From contig CAWAMJ010000014.1 of the NCBI GenBank assembly GCA_963783085.1, forward strand, positions 62,001-126,000: 64,000 nt of DNA, written 5' to 3'. Source of the stretch: CAVYUC01 sp963783085. GTDB lineage: Bacteria; Bacteroidota; Bacteroidia; Bacteroidales; Prolixibacteraceae. Position numbers and translations under genes: made by a program. The notes under the pieces were generated by a model. That model worked only from the letters and a program-made list of their open reading frames with translations, ran no database searches and was not told where the DNA came from. Of the stretch, positions 10,274 to 19,197 are shown piece by piece; the stretch's first letter is position 1; each line of letters begins with the position of its first letter.

Positions 10274-11116
10274 ATGGATGAAAAAATATTAAAATCAGCA
10301 GAAGTACTTTTCGATCTGGCTTATGCTGAAGATATCGGGGACGGTGATATTACAACAAATAATTTGGTGCCGCCTGATACAAATAAAACTGCCGTTTTGG
10401 TGGCCAAGGCTGAAGGTGTTGTCGCCGGGCTGCCGGTGGCAGAAATGGTGTTTAAGAAATTTGACCCGAATGTAGAGTGGAATGAAAAAATTTCAGATGG
10501 TCAAAGAGTAAAACCCGGAGATGTTTTGGTTGAATTTAAAGGAAATTACCGCGCGCTGCTCACCGGCGAGCGCAAAGCGCTCAATTTTTTGCAGCGGCTC
10601 TCCGGAATTGCAACTTACGCCGGTAAGTGTATGAAAGAAATTGAAGGCCATGATGTGGAAATCCTGGACACCCGGAAAACACTTCCCGGTTACCGCCACC
10701 TCGATAAATATGCCGTAAGAATGGGTGGCGCATCAAACCACCGTTTCGGATTATACGATATGGTAATGATCAAGGATAACCACATTCAGGTTGCCGGGGG
10801 AATTAAAGAAGCGGTGAAGGCCATTCGTTCCAATATTCCGAAGAGCATAAAAATTGAAGTTGAAACATCAACGCTCGACGATGTCAGGGAAGCACTGGAA
10901 GCAGATGTAGATATTATCATGCTCGACAACATGAGTTCGAAAATGATGAGAGAAGCCGTCCAAATCATCGGCAAACGAGCGAAAATAGAAGCTTCCGGCA
11001 ATATGACATTGAAACGCATCCGAAAGGTGGCTGCTACCGGTGTGAACTATATTTCCATCGGTGCGTTAACACATTCAGTTAAAGCGCTCGACATCAGTCA
11101 ACGCATAATCGACTGA
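10274..11116 (+). CDS. nadC: Nicotinate-nucleotide pyrophosphorylase (carboxylating)
   Basis: NadC (quinolinate phosphoribosyltransferase) converts quinolinate and PRPP to nicotinate mononucleotide, CO2 and pyrophosphate. The 280-residue product is full length. It shows EDIGDGDITTNNLVP near the start, the substrate-binding GERKALNFLQRLSGIAT, DTRKTLPGYRHLDKYAVRMG, HRFGLYDMVMIKDNHI and the C-terminal ISIGALTHSVKALDIS. The conserved arginine, lysine and histidine residues that grip the phosphates and carboxylates are present. It lies five bases after nadB and two bases before coaX, so the three genes are surely cotranscribed and together supply NAD and CoA precursors. Confidence 0.96.
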   Translation: MDEKILKSAEVLFDLAYAEDIGDGDITTNNLVPPDTNKTAVLVAKAEGVVAGLPVAEMVFKKFDPNVEWNEKISDGQRVKPGDVLVEFKGNYRALLTGERKALNFLQRLSGIATYAGKCMKEIEGHDVEILDTRKTLPGYRHLDKYAVRMGGASNHRFGLYDMVMIKDNHIQVAGGIKEAVKAIRSNIPKSIKIEVETSTLDDVREALEADVDIIMLDNMSSKMMREAVQIIGKRAKIEASGNMTLKRIRKVAATGVNYISIGALTHSVKALDISQRIID

Positions 11117-11118
11117 AT

Positions 11119-11853
11119 ATGAATCTGGTTATCGATATTGGAAATACACGTACCAAGTTCTCGGTGTTTAATCACGGAGAGGTAATAATCACTGTTCCGG
11201 TTGATGAATTTTTACCCGGCCATGTTGAAGTCCTGCAACAGGAACATCCTTCTCTAAACCATGTTATTTTATCATCGGTAAAAGATTATTCGGCGGCATT
11301 GAAGAAATCGTTGCAGGAAAATTTCGACCGGTTTATTGAACTGGATAAAAATACACCGCTGCCCATAGAAAATTGTTACCATTCAAAAGATACACTCGGG
11401 AAAGACCGGATTGCAGCAGCAGTCGGCGCTTTCGATCTTTTTCCGGAATCGAATGTATTGATAATTGATGCCGGCACTGCCATTACATTCGACTTGGTGA
11501 ACGAAAAAAAACAGTACCTCGGCGGGAACATTTCACCCGGACTCGCAATGCGGTTTAAAGCACTTCATCAGTTTACCGGAAAATTACCACTGGTGAAACC
11601 AAGGGAATTTGATAAATTTTTTGGAAAAACCACAGAAGAAGCAATTTTGGCAGGGGTTCAGAACAGCATTGTTTTTGAGGTAGATAAAACGATCGAAACT
11701 TTTAAGGAATTTTATAAAAATTTAAAAGTAATTATTACCGGTGGTGATGCTAATTACTTTGATAAAAAATTAAAAAATTCTTTCTTTGTACAATTCAATT
11801 TAACAGCCCTGGGGCTAAACCGCATATTACAATATAATGGGGAGATTCAGTAG
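11119..11853 (+). CDS. coaX: Type III pantothenate kinase
   Basis: CoaX phosphorylates pantothenate, the first committed step of CoA synthesis, in the cytosol. The N-terminal DIGNTRTKFSVF is the phosphate-binding DxGNTxxK motif of the ASKHA fold. GKDRIAAAVGAFD, the second aspartate motif DAGTAITFDLV and GGNISPGLAMRFKALHQFT are the other family signatures, and ITGGDA near the C-terminus binds adenosine. The 244-residue length is standard for type III enzymes, which need a monovalent cation and are not feedback-inhibited by CoA. It begins two bases after nadC, and its last 17 bases overlap the next gene. Confidence 0.94.
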   Translation: MNLVIDIGNTRTKFSVFNHGEVIITVPVDEFLPGHVEVLQQEHPSLNHVILSSVKDYSAALKKSLQENFDRFIELDKNTPLPIENCYHSKDTLGKDRIAAAVGAFDLFPESNVLIIDAGTAITFDLVNEKKQYLGGNISPGLAMRFKALHQFTGKLPLVKPREFDKFFGKTTEEAILAGVQNSIVFEVDKTIETFKEFYKNLKVIITGGDANYFDKKLKNSFFVQFNLTALGLNRILQYNGEIQ

Positions 11854-13117
11854 AGTTAGTTTAATTGCCGGATTACTTTTGGTACCGGCTTTATTATTTG
11901 CGCAATTTAATAATAATACCACTTCGCCTTATTCGCGTTACGGAATTGGCGATTTACAATCCTATTCGCTTGGGCGCACAGCAGCCATGGGCGGGGCATC
12001 TCTCGCCAGCCGGAACCCTCAGCAAATCAACACTTCGAATCCGGCGTCGTACACTGCTGTTGATTCGCTTGCGTTTTTGTTCGAATTCGGGCTATCAGGA
12101 AAATTTTCCGGTTTCAGAAATGACATTGCCAGCATGAATACCAACGATATCAATTTCAGGTATTTCGCCATGAATTTCCAGATCACGAACTGGCTGGCAA
12201 CCAGCCTCGGATTAACTCCGGTTTCCGATATTGGTTATGATGTCCGGGTAAACCAGGATATAGAAAATGCAGGCAACGTTTTGTACCAGTATTTTGGAGA
12301 AGGTTCACTATCAAAAGCTTACATGGCATTTGCACTCGAACCGGTAAAAAATGTATCGCTCGGGGCCGGGCTGAATTATATTTTTGGAAGTTTAAACCGC
12401 AACTCAGAGGTATATTTCCTCGAGTCGTCCGATTTCTACACGTTACAGAAATACGAAAGGATAAGGTTGAGCGACTTTGGTTTCAATTTTGGCACACAAG
12501 TTACTGTTCCGCTAACTGAAAATGAACATATTACTCTGGCGGCTGTTCTGGAAGCAAAACCGAAATATACCGGTTTTTACTCCGATATCACTCAAAAAAC
12601 CATTTCCTCCAGCAGTAAACTCGACACGGATACATTGAATTTTCAGGACGAGGAAAAAAGTTACATTGAATTTCCCTTCACGTATGGCTTTGGAGTGTCA
12701 TACGTGAAAAACAACAAACTTGAAATAAACGCCGATTATTTTCACCAGACGTGGTCGAAAGCAAAATTTTTCGGTTCAGTTAATCCGGTTTTAACAGATT
12801 TGGATAAATTTGCAGCAGGTGCCGAATGGATTCCCAACCGGTTTTCAATAGGAAGTTATTTGAACAGAATTGCATACCGGGCTGGAATTAAGTTCGAGAA
12901 GTCTTATCTCAAGCTTAATAATCAGCAGATTAACGATTTTGGCATAAGTTTTGGAGTTGGTTTACCTGTTTATCGTTCAAATTCAACCATCAATATTTCG
13001 GCAGAAATTGGAAGAAAAGGAACAACCCGAAATAGTTTAGTTGTGGAAAATTATGCAAAATTGAATTTGAGTGTAAATCTGTATGAACTTTGGTTTATTC
13101 AACGAAGATTTGATTAA
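11837..13117 (+). CDS. Outer membrane beta-barrel protein of unknown function
   Basis: The 426-residue product has a signal peptide (MGRFSRVSLIAGLLLVPALLFAQ). The N-terminal mature part contains SPYSRYGIGDLQSYSLGRTAAMGG, a stretch typical of Bacteroidota proteins related to the FadL/aromatic-hydrocarbon-type barrels. The remainder alternates amphipathic strands ending in an aromatic residue (NLYELWFIQRRFD), as expected for an outer-membrane barrel. It overlaps coaX by 17 bases and lies just before a TPR protein and lptC; this order is a familiar Bacteroidota arrangement. That context suggests a part in envelope building or lipid handling, but nothing in the sequence gives a defined activity. 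Confidence 0.72.
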   Translation: MGRFSRVSLIAGLLLVPALLFAQFNNNTTSPYSRYGIGDLQSYSLGRTAAMGGASLASRNPQQINTSNPASYTAVDSLAFLFEFGLSGKFSGFRNDIASMNTNDINFRYFAMNFQITNWLATSLGLTPVSDIGYDVRVNQDIENAGNVLYQYFGEGSLSKAYMAFALEPVKNVSLGAGLNYIFGSLNRNSEVYFLESSDFYTLQKYERIRLSDFGFNFGTQVTVPLTENEHITLAAVLEAKPKYTGFYSDITQKTISSSSKLDTDTLNFQDEEKSYIEFPFTYGFGVSYVKNNKLEINADYFHQTWSKAKFFGSVNPVLTDLDKFAAGAEWIPNRFSIGSYLNRIAYRAGIKFEKSYLKLNNQQINDFGISFGVGLPVYRSNSTINISAEIGRKGTTRNSLVVENYAKLNLSVNLYELWFIQRRFD

Positions 13118-13140
13118 ATTATAAAAAACAAATAAATACT

Positions 13141-14784
13141 ATGAAAGCTAATATTTACAAAATGTTCCTGGCTGCCGTTGTTGTTTTAGTCGCGGTAACA
13201 GGTTCCCTGGCACAGAGAGTAATTACCGGGACGGTTTATCGCGACGGCGAACCGGCGGCGGGGATTACAGTTGAAGCGCACCGCGGCGGTACCATGATGA
13301 CCAGTTTCGACGGAAAATATAAAGTTGAAGCCGATGAAAAAACAAAATGGTTAAAATTTACCTTCATTGACAATACCAAGAAACTGGATATTGATGAAAA
13401 AAGCGGCGATGTTATTAATTTTGATTTTAGTACGGGCCAGTTGGTTACCGGTGAAATGGCAGAAGAAGCCGAAAGCGGGGATGTAAACCTGAAATCAGCA
13501 GAAGAATTGATTAAAGATCAGAACCGGGATTTTATGAACGAGCTTTCGCTTTTCACCGAATTTTATAAACAAAACGATTTTCAGTCGGCGCTGCCCCACT
13601 GGAAAAAAGTGTATAATCAGTTTCCTAAATCCACACCTAACATATACATTCAGGGAATAAAAATATACGAAAGCCTTATAGAAAGCGCACCTAACCAGGA
13701 ACAGAGGAATGAATACATCGAGCAGTTGATGAAAATATACGACAAAAGGATCAAGTATTTTAATGAAAAAGGTTACAACCTGGGACGAAAAGCTACCGAC
13801 TGGCTGAAATATAAAGGCGGTCCTGAGAATAACCTTTCGCAGGATGAAATGAAAGAAGTTTTGAAAAAAGGATATGAATGGTTGTCGGAATCAGTTCAGG
13901 AACAAGGTAACAAAACCGAAATTCCGGTATTGGTACTTTTGATGCAAACATCGAGATCTTTGCTCAAACTGAACGAACTTCCGAAAGAAGCAGTAGTTAA
14001 AAATTACGATACCGCCACCGGAATTATTAATACTATTCTAAGTGAAAATTCTGACGCTGATCGTGTTGCCCTGGCAAAACAGGCACAACCTTATGTCGAA
14101 GATATTTTTGGTACTTCAGGAGCTGCTGACTGTGATGCGCTGATTAATATTTTCACGCCGCAGTTCAAGGAAAAAAGCGACGATGTAGAATTCATCAAAA
14201 ATATGTTGCGCCGACTGGGTAAAGCAGGTTGCGATAAGAGCGATTTGTTTGCAGAAGCAACTGAGAAACTTTACCAGCTCGAGCCTTCGGCAGAAGCTGC
14301 ATTTAATATGGCCAGACGTTATGTCCGGAATGATAATACCGAAAAAGCCAAGGAATATTACCAGCAGGCAATGGAACAGGAAACGGATAAAGATTTGCTT
14401 GCAACCTATTATTATGAATACGCTTATTTCATTTTCGCAAAAGAAAATGCATTGCAGGATGCACGAAACTACCTACGCAAAGCACTGGAAATCAATCCGG
14501 ACTATTGCGAAGCTTTAATGTTGATGGGCGATCTTTATGTTGCTGGCAGCAAAAATTTTGGAGGAGACGATTTTGAAAAAGCTTCTGTTTTCTGGGTGGC
14601 CGTTGACTATTTCGAACGTGCACGCAGGGCGGGCGAAGATTGCGCAGTGGATGCAGCGCAGAAAGCTGCCACCTACCGGAAATATTTCCCGAATAAAGAA
14701 GAGGCATTTTTCCGCAGCCTGCAAGAAGGACAGACGTACAAAGTTGGAGGTTGGATAAATGAAACGACAAAAGTCAGGTTCTAA
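13141..14784 (+). CDS. Periplasmic TPR-repeat protein
   Basis: This 547-residue protein has a signal peptide (MKANIYKMFLAAVVVLVAVT, cleavage near SLAQ), then a small carboxypeptidase-regulatory-like beta domain (RVITGTVYRDGEPAAGITVE, residues 25-100). A long helical region follows, with recognisable tetratricopeptide repeats between about residues 375 and 500 (EAAFNMARRYVRNDNTEKAKEYY and KALEINPDYCEALMLMGDLY). It probably scaffolds protein contacts in the periplasm. Its stop codon overlaps the lptC start by about 26 bases, so it is tied to LPS transport genes by translation as well as transcription. The function itself is unknown. Confidence 0.75.
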   Translation: MKANIYKMFLAAVVVLVAVTGSLAQRVITGTVYRDGEPAAGITVEAHRGGTMMTSFDGKYKVEADEKTKWLKFTFIDNTKKLDIDEKSGDVINFDFSTGQLVTGEMAEEAESGDVNLKSAEELIKDQNRDFMNELSLFTEFYKQNDFQSALPHWKKVYNQFPKSTPNIYIQGIKIYESLIESAPNQEQRNEYIEQLMKIYDKRIKYFNEKGYNLGRKATDWLKYKGGPENNLSQDEMKEVLKKGYEWLSESVQEQGNKTEIPVLVLLMQTSRSLLKLNELPKEAVVKNYDTATGIINTILSENSDADRVALAKQAQPYVEDIFGTSGAADCDALINIFTPQFKEKSDDVEFIKNMLRRLGKAGCDKSDLFAEATEKLYQLEPSAEAAFNMARRYVRNDNTEKAKEYYQQAMEQETDKDLLATYYYEYAYFIFAKENALQDARNYLRKALEINPDYCEALMLMGDLYVAGSKNFGGDDFEKASVFWVAVDYFERARRAGEDCAVDAAQKAATYRKYFPNKEEAFFRSLQEGQTYKVGGWINETTKVRF

Positions 14785-15442
14785 AAATATAATCGTTAAA
14801 ATATTTCGAATTGCAGCTCTTTTCACAGGGGCTGCAATTCTTTTCTGTGCCTGCGAGAATGACATTGAGAAAATTAAAACATTTAGCGCACCCGAAAATC
14901 TTCCCACCGTTGAAGCTACTAACATTGAAACCCTTTTTACCGATAGCGGCGAAGTCCGTTTCTTTTTAAAAGCCCCAAAACTGCTCCGGTTCGAAAATGA
15001 AGGAATCGCTTACGTCGAATTTCCTGAAGGAATTCAATTAATAAAATACAATGAAGACCAGGAAATCATATCAAGCATCACTGCCGACTATGCAAAGCAA
15101 TTTGAGAAAGAAAAAAAATGGGAAGCAAAAAATAATGTTATTGCAACAAATGCCCGCGGCGATACACTAAAAACCGAACACCTGATTTGGGAAGAAGATA
15201 AAGAATTGATACACACCGAGGAATTTGTTCGAATTATACGGGAAGATCAAATCATTACGGGAATTGGGTTCACATCGGACCAATCGCTTCAAAACTGGAG
15301 AATTAAGAATCCAAAAGGAACGATTTACGTAAATATGGAAAACAATGCGAATTCCGGCAGTGATTCTATAAACATACCACCCCCCGAAAATAACACAGAA
15401 CCGGTGCAAAAATTTGAAAAACCGCTCGAATTCCAGAAATAA
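14759..15442 (+). CDS. lptC: LPS export periplasmic protein LptC (lipoprotein)
   Basis: The 227-residue product has an N-terminal hydrophobic segment ending in ILFCAC, which suggests a lipoprotein anchor as usual for Bacteroidota LptC. The following beta-rich region (LPTVEATNIETLFTDSGEVR and IISSITADYAKQFEKEKKWE, NVIATNARGDTLKTEHLIW) is the LptC/OstA-like fold that accepts lipopolysaccharide from the inner-membrane ABC transporter and hands it on to LptA. The gene starts inside the end of the TPR gene and is followed after five bases by the CNNM/CBS gene. Family length and motif order are normal. Confidence 0.85.
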   Translation: MKRQKSGSKNIIVKIFRIAALFTGAAILFCACENDIEKIKTFSAPENLPTVEATNIETLFTDSGEVRFFLKAPKLLRFENEGIAYVEFPEGIQLIKYNEDQEIISSITADYAKQFEKEKKWEAKNNVIATNARGDTLKTEHLIWEEDKELIHTEEFVRIIREDQIITGIGFTSDQSLQNWRIKNPKGTIYVNMENNANSGSDSINIPPPENNTEPVQKFEKPLEFQK

Positions 15443-15447
15443 TTAAA

Positions 15448-16710
15448 ATGAACCTTTTACTCATTATTTTAATAACCATCATCCTTTCGGCTTTTTTTTC
15501 CGGAATGGAAATCGCTTTTATTTCTGCCAATAAGCTTCGCCTCGAACTCGACAAACAATCGGAACCTTTCAGTTCTAAAATACTCAAGGTAGTTACCTCC
15601 AATCCCGGCCACTATATAGCCACCATGCTTATTGGCAATAATCTCGCACTTGTGATTTACGGTATAGCATTTGCCGGGTTAATCGAACCGGTTCTGGCAA
15701 CCTTTACCCAATCGGACTCGCTTATCCTTTTTCTTCAGACCATTATTTCAACTTTTATCATTCTGGTTGTTGCCGAATTTCTACCCAAAACATTGTTTCG
15801 AATATTTCCCAATTCATTGTTAAATGTGCTGGCGTTCCCGTTGGCGCTTTTTTATTTTATTTTTTACCCCATTACCAGTTTTACCATTGCCATTACAAAT
15901 TTCTTTTTAAAGCATGTCCTTAAAACGAATGTCAGCAAGAATTCGCGAAACATGGTATTCAGCCGAATTGACTTAGATGAGTTTGTTAACGAAACCGACC
16001 TTGGAAACGAAATAAAATTAAATCTTGAAAAAGAGGTAAAACTGTTTAAAAATGCCCTTGATTTTTCAAAGGTTAAATTACGCGAAATCATGGTCCCCCG
16101 CCCTGAAATAGAAATGATGGACATTAGTGCCGACATAAACGAACTGCGCCAAAAATTTACGGAAACCGGTTATTCGCGAATTCTTTTTTATGAAGATAAC
16201 ATCGACAACATCGTCGGTTATGTGCATTCATCAGCCATTTTTAAAAATCCGGCAAGTATAAAACCGTACCTGAAAAACCTGCTGATAGTTCCTGAAACCA
16301 TGTCGGCCAATAAATTGCTGAGTACGTTTATCAAAGAACACCGGAGTATTGCACTGGTGGTCGATGAATTTGGGGGAACATCGGGAATGGTTACCAGCGA
16401 AGATATTCTGGAAGAAATTTTTGGTGAGATTGAAGATGAGCACGACACGAGCGACATTGTGGAAAAGAAAATAGGCGAAAATGAATACATCTTTTCAGGC
16501 CGCTCGGAAATTGATTTGCTCAATGAAAAATATTTTCTCGAACTCCCGGAAACCGAAGAATTTGAAACACTTGCCGGTTTAATATTATATCATCACGAAA
16601 GCATTCCAAAAATCAACACCAACATCAAAATCGGAAAATTTCATTTTAAAATATTAAAGGCGAGCAATACGAAAATACAATTGGTGAAGCTAATCGTTGT
16701 GGAGGAATAA
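15448..16710 (+). CDS. CNNM/CBS-pair/CorC-HlyC membrane protein (hemolysin-like)
   Basis: This 420-residue integral membrane protein has the layout of the CorC/CNNM family. The N-terminal CNNM (DUF21) membrane domain covers residues 1-170 and includes SAFFSGMEIAFISANKLRLE and TMLIGNNLALVIYG. A paired CBS region covers about 195-325, starting at REIMVPRPEIEMMDI and including VVDEFGGTSGMVTSEDILEE. The CorC_HlyC transporter-associated domain is at the C-terminus. Relatives act in magnesium or cobalt efflux; the name hemolysin is historical. It closes the lptC segment, after which a 171-base gap precedes the SurA-like gene. It resembles GldE in architecture, but no gldD lies nearby. Confidence 0.85.
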   Translation: MNLLLIILITIILSAFFSGMEIAFISANKLRLELDKQSEPFSSKILKVVTSNPGHYIATMLIGNNLALVIYGIAFAGLIEPVLATFTQSDSLILFLQTIISTFIILVVAEFLPKTLFRIFPNSLLNVLAFPLALFYFIFYPITSFTIAITNFFLKHVLKTNVSKNSRNMVFSRIDLDEFVNETDLGNEIKLNLEKEVKLFKNALDFSKVKLREIMVPRPEIEMMDISADINELRQKFTETGYSRILFYEDNIDNIVGYVHSSAIFKNPASIKPYLKNLLIVPETMSANKLLSTFIKEHRSIALVVDEFGGTSGMVTSEDILEEIFGEIEDEHDTSDIVEKKIGENEYIFSGRSEIDLLNEKYFLELPETEEFETLAGLILYHHESIPKINTNIKIGKFHFKILKASNTKIQLVKLIVVEE

Positions 16711-16881
16711 TTGGAATTCCCCCGAATACCAAAGAATGCAAAATACTGATTTTGAATTAGTTTAAAATCAAAATTCTACGATTTCCAAAAATGAATAAAT
16801 ATTCAGGTATTCTATTGAAAATTATTATCTTCGTAGCTCAAAAATTTTAAGTAGTATTTGCATTAAAATAACTGTTAATCA

Positions 16882-19008
16882 ATGGCAACGTTACAAAAGA
16901 TCAGAACAAGAGCAGGATTGCTGGTTGCAATCGTAATAGGTATTTCGCTTGCCGCATTTATTCTTGGAGATATGTTCCAATCGGGAAGCTCAATTTTCCG
17001 GAGCAACCAAATGGAAATTGGCGAAATAGATGGCGAATCAATTCAATATCAGCAATTTCAGAGACAAACAGAACAGCTTGGCGACATCTATAAAATGAAT
17101 AACCAGCAAAACCAGCTGGATGAAAACATGTGGGTGCAGGTGCGTGAGCAAACCTGGCAAAACATGGTTCACGAAATTGTAATGAGCGATGTATACAACG
17201 ATTTGGGATTGGATGTAAGTTCAGAGGAACTTTTCGATATGTTGCAGGGCACCAACCTTCACCCGATTGTTCAGCAGTTGTTCCGTAATCCAAACACCGG
17301 ACAGGTTGACCGGGCTGCGGTCGTACGTTTTTTGAAAAGTCTCGAAAGTGGAAATGTTGCACCGGAACAACGTAGTTATTGGTATTACCTGGAAGACCAG
17401 ATTGTTGACGAACGCATTCAGACGAAATACAATAATCTTGTTGCCAAAGGTTTATACGTCACAAGCAACGAGGCACAAAACAGTATGCAAGCCAGAAGCA
17501 CCCAGGTAAATTTCGATTATATCCCATTAAGTTACAATTCAGTAGCCGATAGCCAGGTGGTAGTGAACGAAACAGACCTGAGAAATTATTATGATAATCA
17601 CAAAGAAGATTACGACCAGGAGAAACAGCGCAGGATTGAGTATGTTACGTTCCAGGTTAATCCGTCGAACCAGGATTTTCAGGACGCTGAAAAATGGATA
17701 AACGATATCGCATCAGATTTTGCATCAACAAAAGAAGATATACAGTTTGTAGATTCAAATTCGGATGAAAGTTTCGACGATACATGGTATAAAAAAGAGG
17801 ATTTGCCGGAAAATATTCAAAACTGGGTTTTCGAAGAAGGCGCTAATGTTGGCGATATTTTTGGCCCTTATTTTGAAAATGATGCTTACAAACTGGCTAA
17901 ATTACACGCATCTGAAATGTTGCCCGACTCGGTTGAAGCACGACATATTTTACTTCGGGTGAACTCGCAAGCCGAAATGGCCGCGCAACAACAACTTGCC
18001 GACAGTTTGAAAACGGCGATTGAAAATGGCAGTAATTTCGAAGAGCTGGCACGGGAATACTCAACCGATCAAGGTTCTGCAGTGCAGGGTGGAGATTTAG
18101 GCTGGTTCGGTCGCGGCCAAATGGTTAAACCGTTTGAAGAAGCAGCCTTTAACAATAAAAAAGGTGAAGTAACGGTGGTTCAATCTCAGTTTGGACTTCA
18201 CATTATACAAACCACCGACAAAGGAAAACAGTCGCCTCATGTGCAGATAGCGTATCTTGTGCGGAATGTGGTTCCGAGCACAAAAACTTACCAGGATGTT
18301 TATGCCCAGGCAAGCAAATTTGCCAGCGAAAATACCAATAAAGAGGAATTCGATGCTGCAGTGGCAGAACAACAGTTGAATAAAAAAGTGGCATCGGTAG
18401 GTGAAAACGATCGCAATATTGCCGGGTTGGAAAACGCCAGAAGCTTAATTAAGGCTGCTTACGATACTGAACAAGGCGAAATGATCCAGGACCAGCAGGG
18501 ATCCACGATTTTTGAACTGGGCGACAATTTTGTTATTGCAACAGTTGCTTCCATTACAAATGAAGGAATTGCTGATTTCGAAAGTGTAAAAGACAGGGTT
18601 GAACTGGCGGTATTGCGTGAGAAAAAAGCGGAATTCCTGAAGGAGAAGGCCCGCGCGGCAATTGAAGGTAAATCAGACTTGCAGGTTGTTGCCAGCGAAC
18701 TCAATGCGACCGTAAAAAATGCGAATGGCGTTAATTTAAATTCGCTTCAGGTTCCTGGTATGGGAATCGAACCAGCCGTTATCGGAACGCTTTCTTCACT
18801 GGATGTCGATAAAATTTCGGAGCCGGTTGAAGGAAACAGCGCAGTATATGTTCTTGAAATTACCTCGAAAAACGAAGTTCCGGCAGGAGACCTCAACACA
18901 GAACAAACAAGAATGGCACAAAACCTGAATTTCCGCGCTACTTCGCAAGCTTATGAGGCGCATAAAAACGCCGTGGAAATTAGCGACAAACGTTCGAAGT
19001 TTTATTAA
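16882..19008 (+). CDS. SurA/PpiD-like periplasmic peptidyl-prolyl isomerase
   Basis: This 708-residue protein resembles PpiD: a short N-terminal cytoplasmic stretch, one membrane helix (GLLVAIVIGISLAAFILGDM, residues 14-33), a SurA_N-like chaperone region containing EIDGESIQYQQFQRQTEQ, and a parvulin-type rotamase domain at about residues 345-450 (VEARHILLRVNSQAEM and STDQGSAVQGGDLGWFGRGQ, ending SQFGLHIIQTTDKG). Further helical chaperone-like segments follow. It should help fold secreted and outer-membrane proteins. A hairpin terminator stands 29 bases after the stop. It lies 171 bases after the CNNM/CBS gene and may have its own promoter near 16826 (TATCTTCG, one mismatch from the -7 consensus). 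Confidence 0.88.
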   Translation: MATLQKIRTRAGLLVAIVIGISLAAFILGDMFQSGSSIFRSNQMEIGEIDGESIQYQQFQRQTEQLGDIYKMNNQQNQLDENMWVQVREQTWQNMVHEIVMSDVYNDLGLDVSSEELFDMLQGTNLHPIVQQLFRNPNTGQVDRAAVVRFLKSLESGNVAPEQRSYWYYLEDQIVDERIQTKYNNLVAKGLYVTSNEAQNSMQARSTQVNFDYIPLSYNSVADSQVVVNETDLRNYYDNHKEDYDQEKQRRIEYVTFQVNPSNQDFQDAEKWINDIASDFASTKEDIQFVDSNSDESFDDTWYKKEDLPENIQNWVFEEGANVGDIFGPYFENDAYKLAKLHASEMLPDSVEARHILLRVNSQAEMAAQQQLADSLKTAIENGSNFEELAREYSTDQGSAVQGGDLGWFGRGQMVKPFEEAAFNNKKGEVTVVQSQFGLHIIQTTDKGKQSPHVQIAYLVRNVVPSTKTYQDVYAQASKFASENTNKEEFDAAVAEQQLNKKVASVGENDRNIAGLENARSLIKAAYDTEQGEMIQDQQGSTIFELGDNFVIATVASITNEGIADFESVKDRVELAVLREKKAEFLKEKARAAIEGKSDLQVVASELNATVKNANGVNLNSLQVPGMGIEPAVIGTLSSLDVDKISEPVEGNSAVYVLEITSKNEVPAGDLNTEQTRMAQNLNFRATSQAYEAHKNAVEISDKRSKFY

Positions 19009-19036
19009 CAAAAAAATTATTCTTTACAGATATAAG

Positions 19037-19063
19037 AAGCTGTTCCTTTGGGGCAGCTTTTTT
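19037..19063 (+). terminator. Rho-independent terminator after the SurA-like gene
   Basis: AAGCTGTTCC pairs with GGGGCAGCTT (ten pairs, two of them G-U) around a TTT loop, followed by a T run. Confidence 0.85.
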
Positions 19064-19197
19064 GTTTTCCGCGGTTAGTGCAATACAGACAAAATTTGAG
19101 TTAAATCGCCATTGTTCGGCGCCATGTATTTGCTAATTTGAGCCAAAAAAAGATATTTTTGTCGCTTCAAAAAACACAAATTAAAGCAGAAAAAGTT

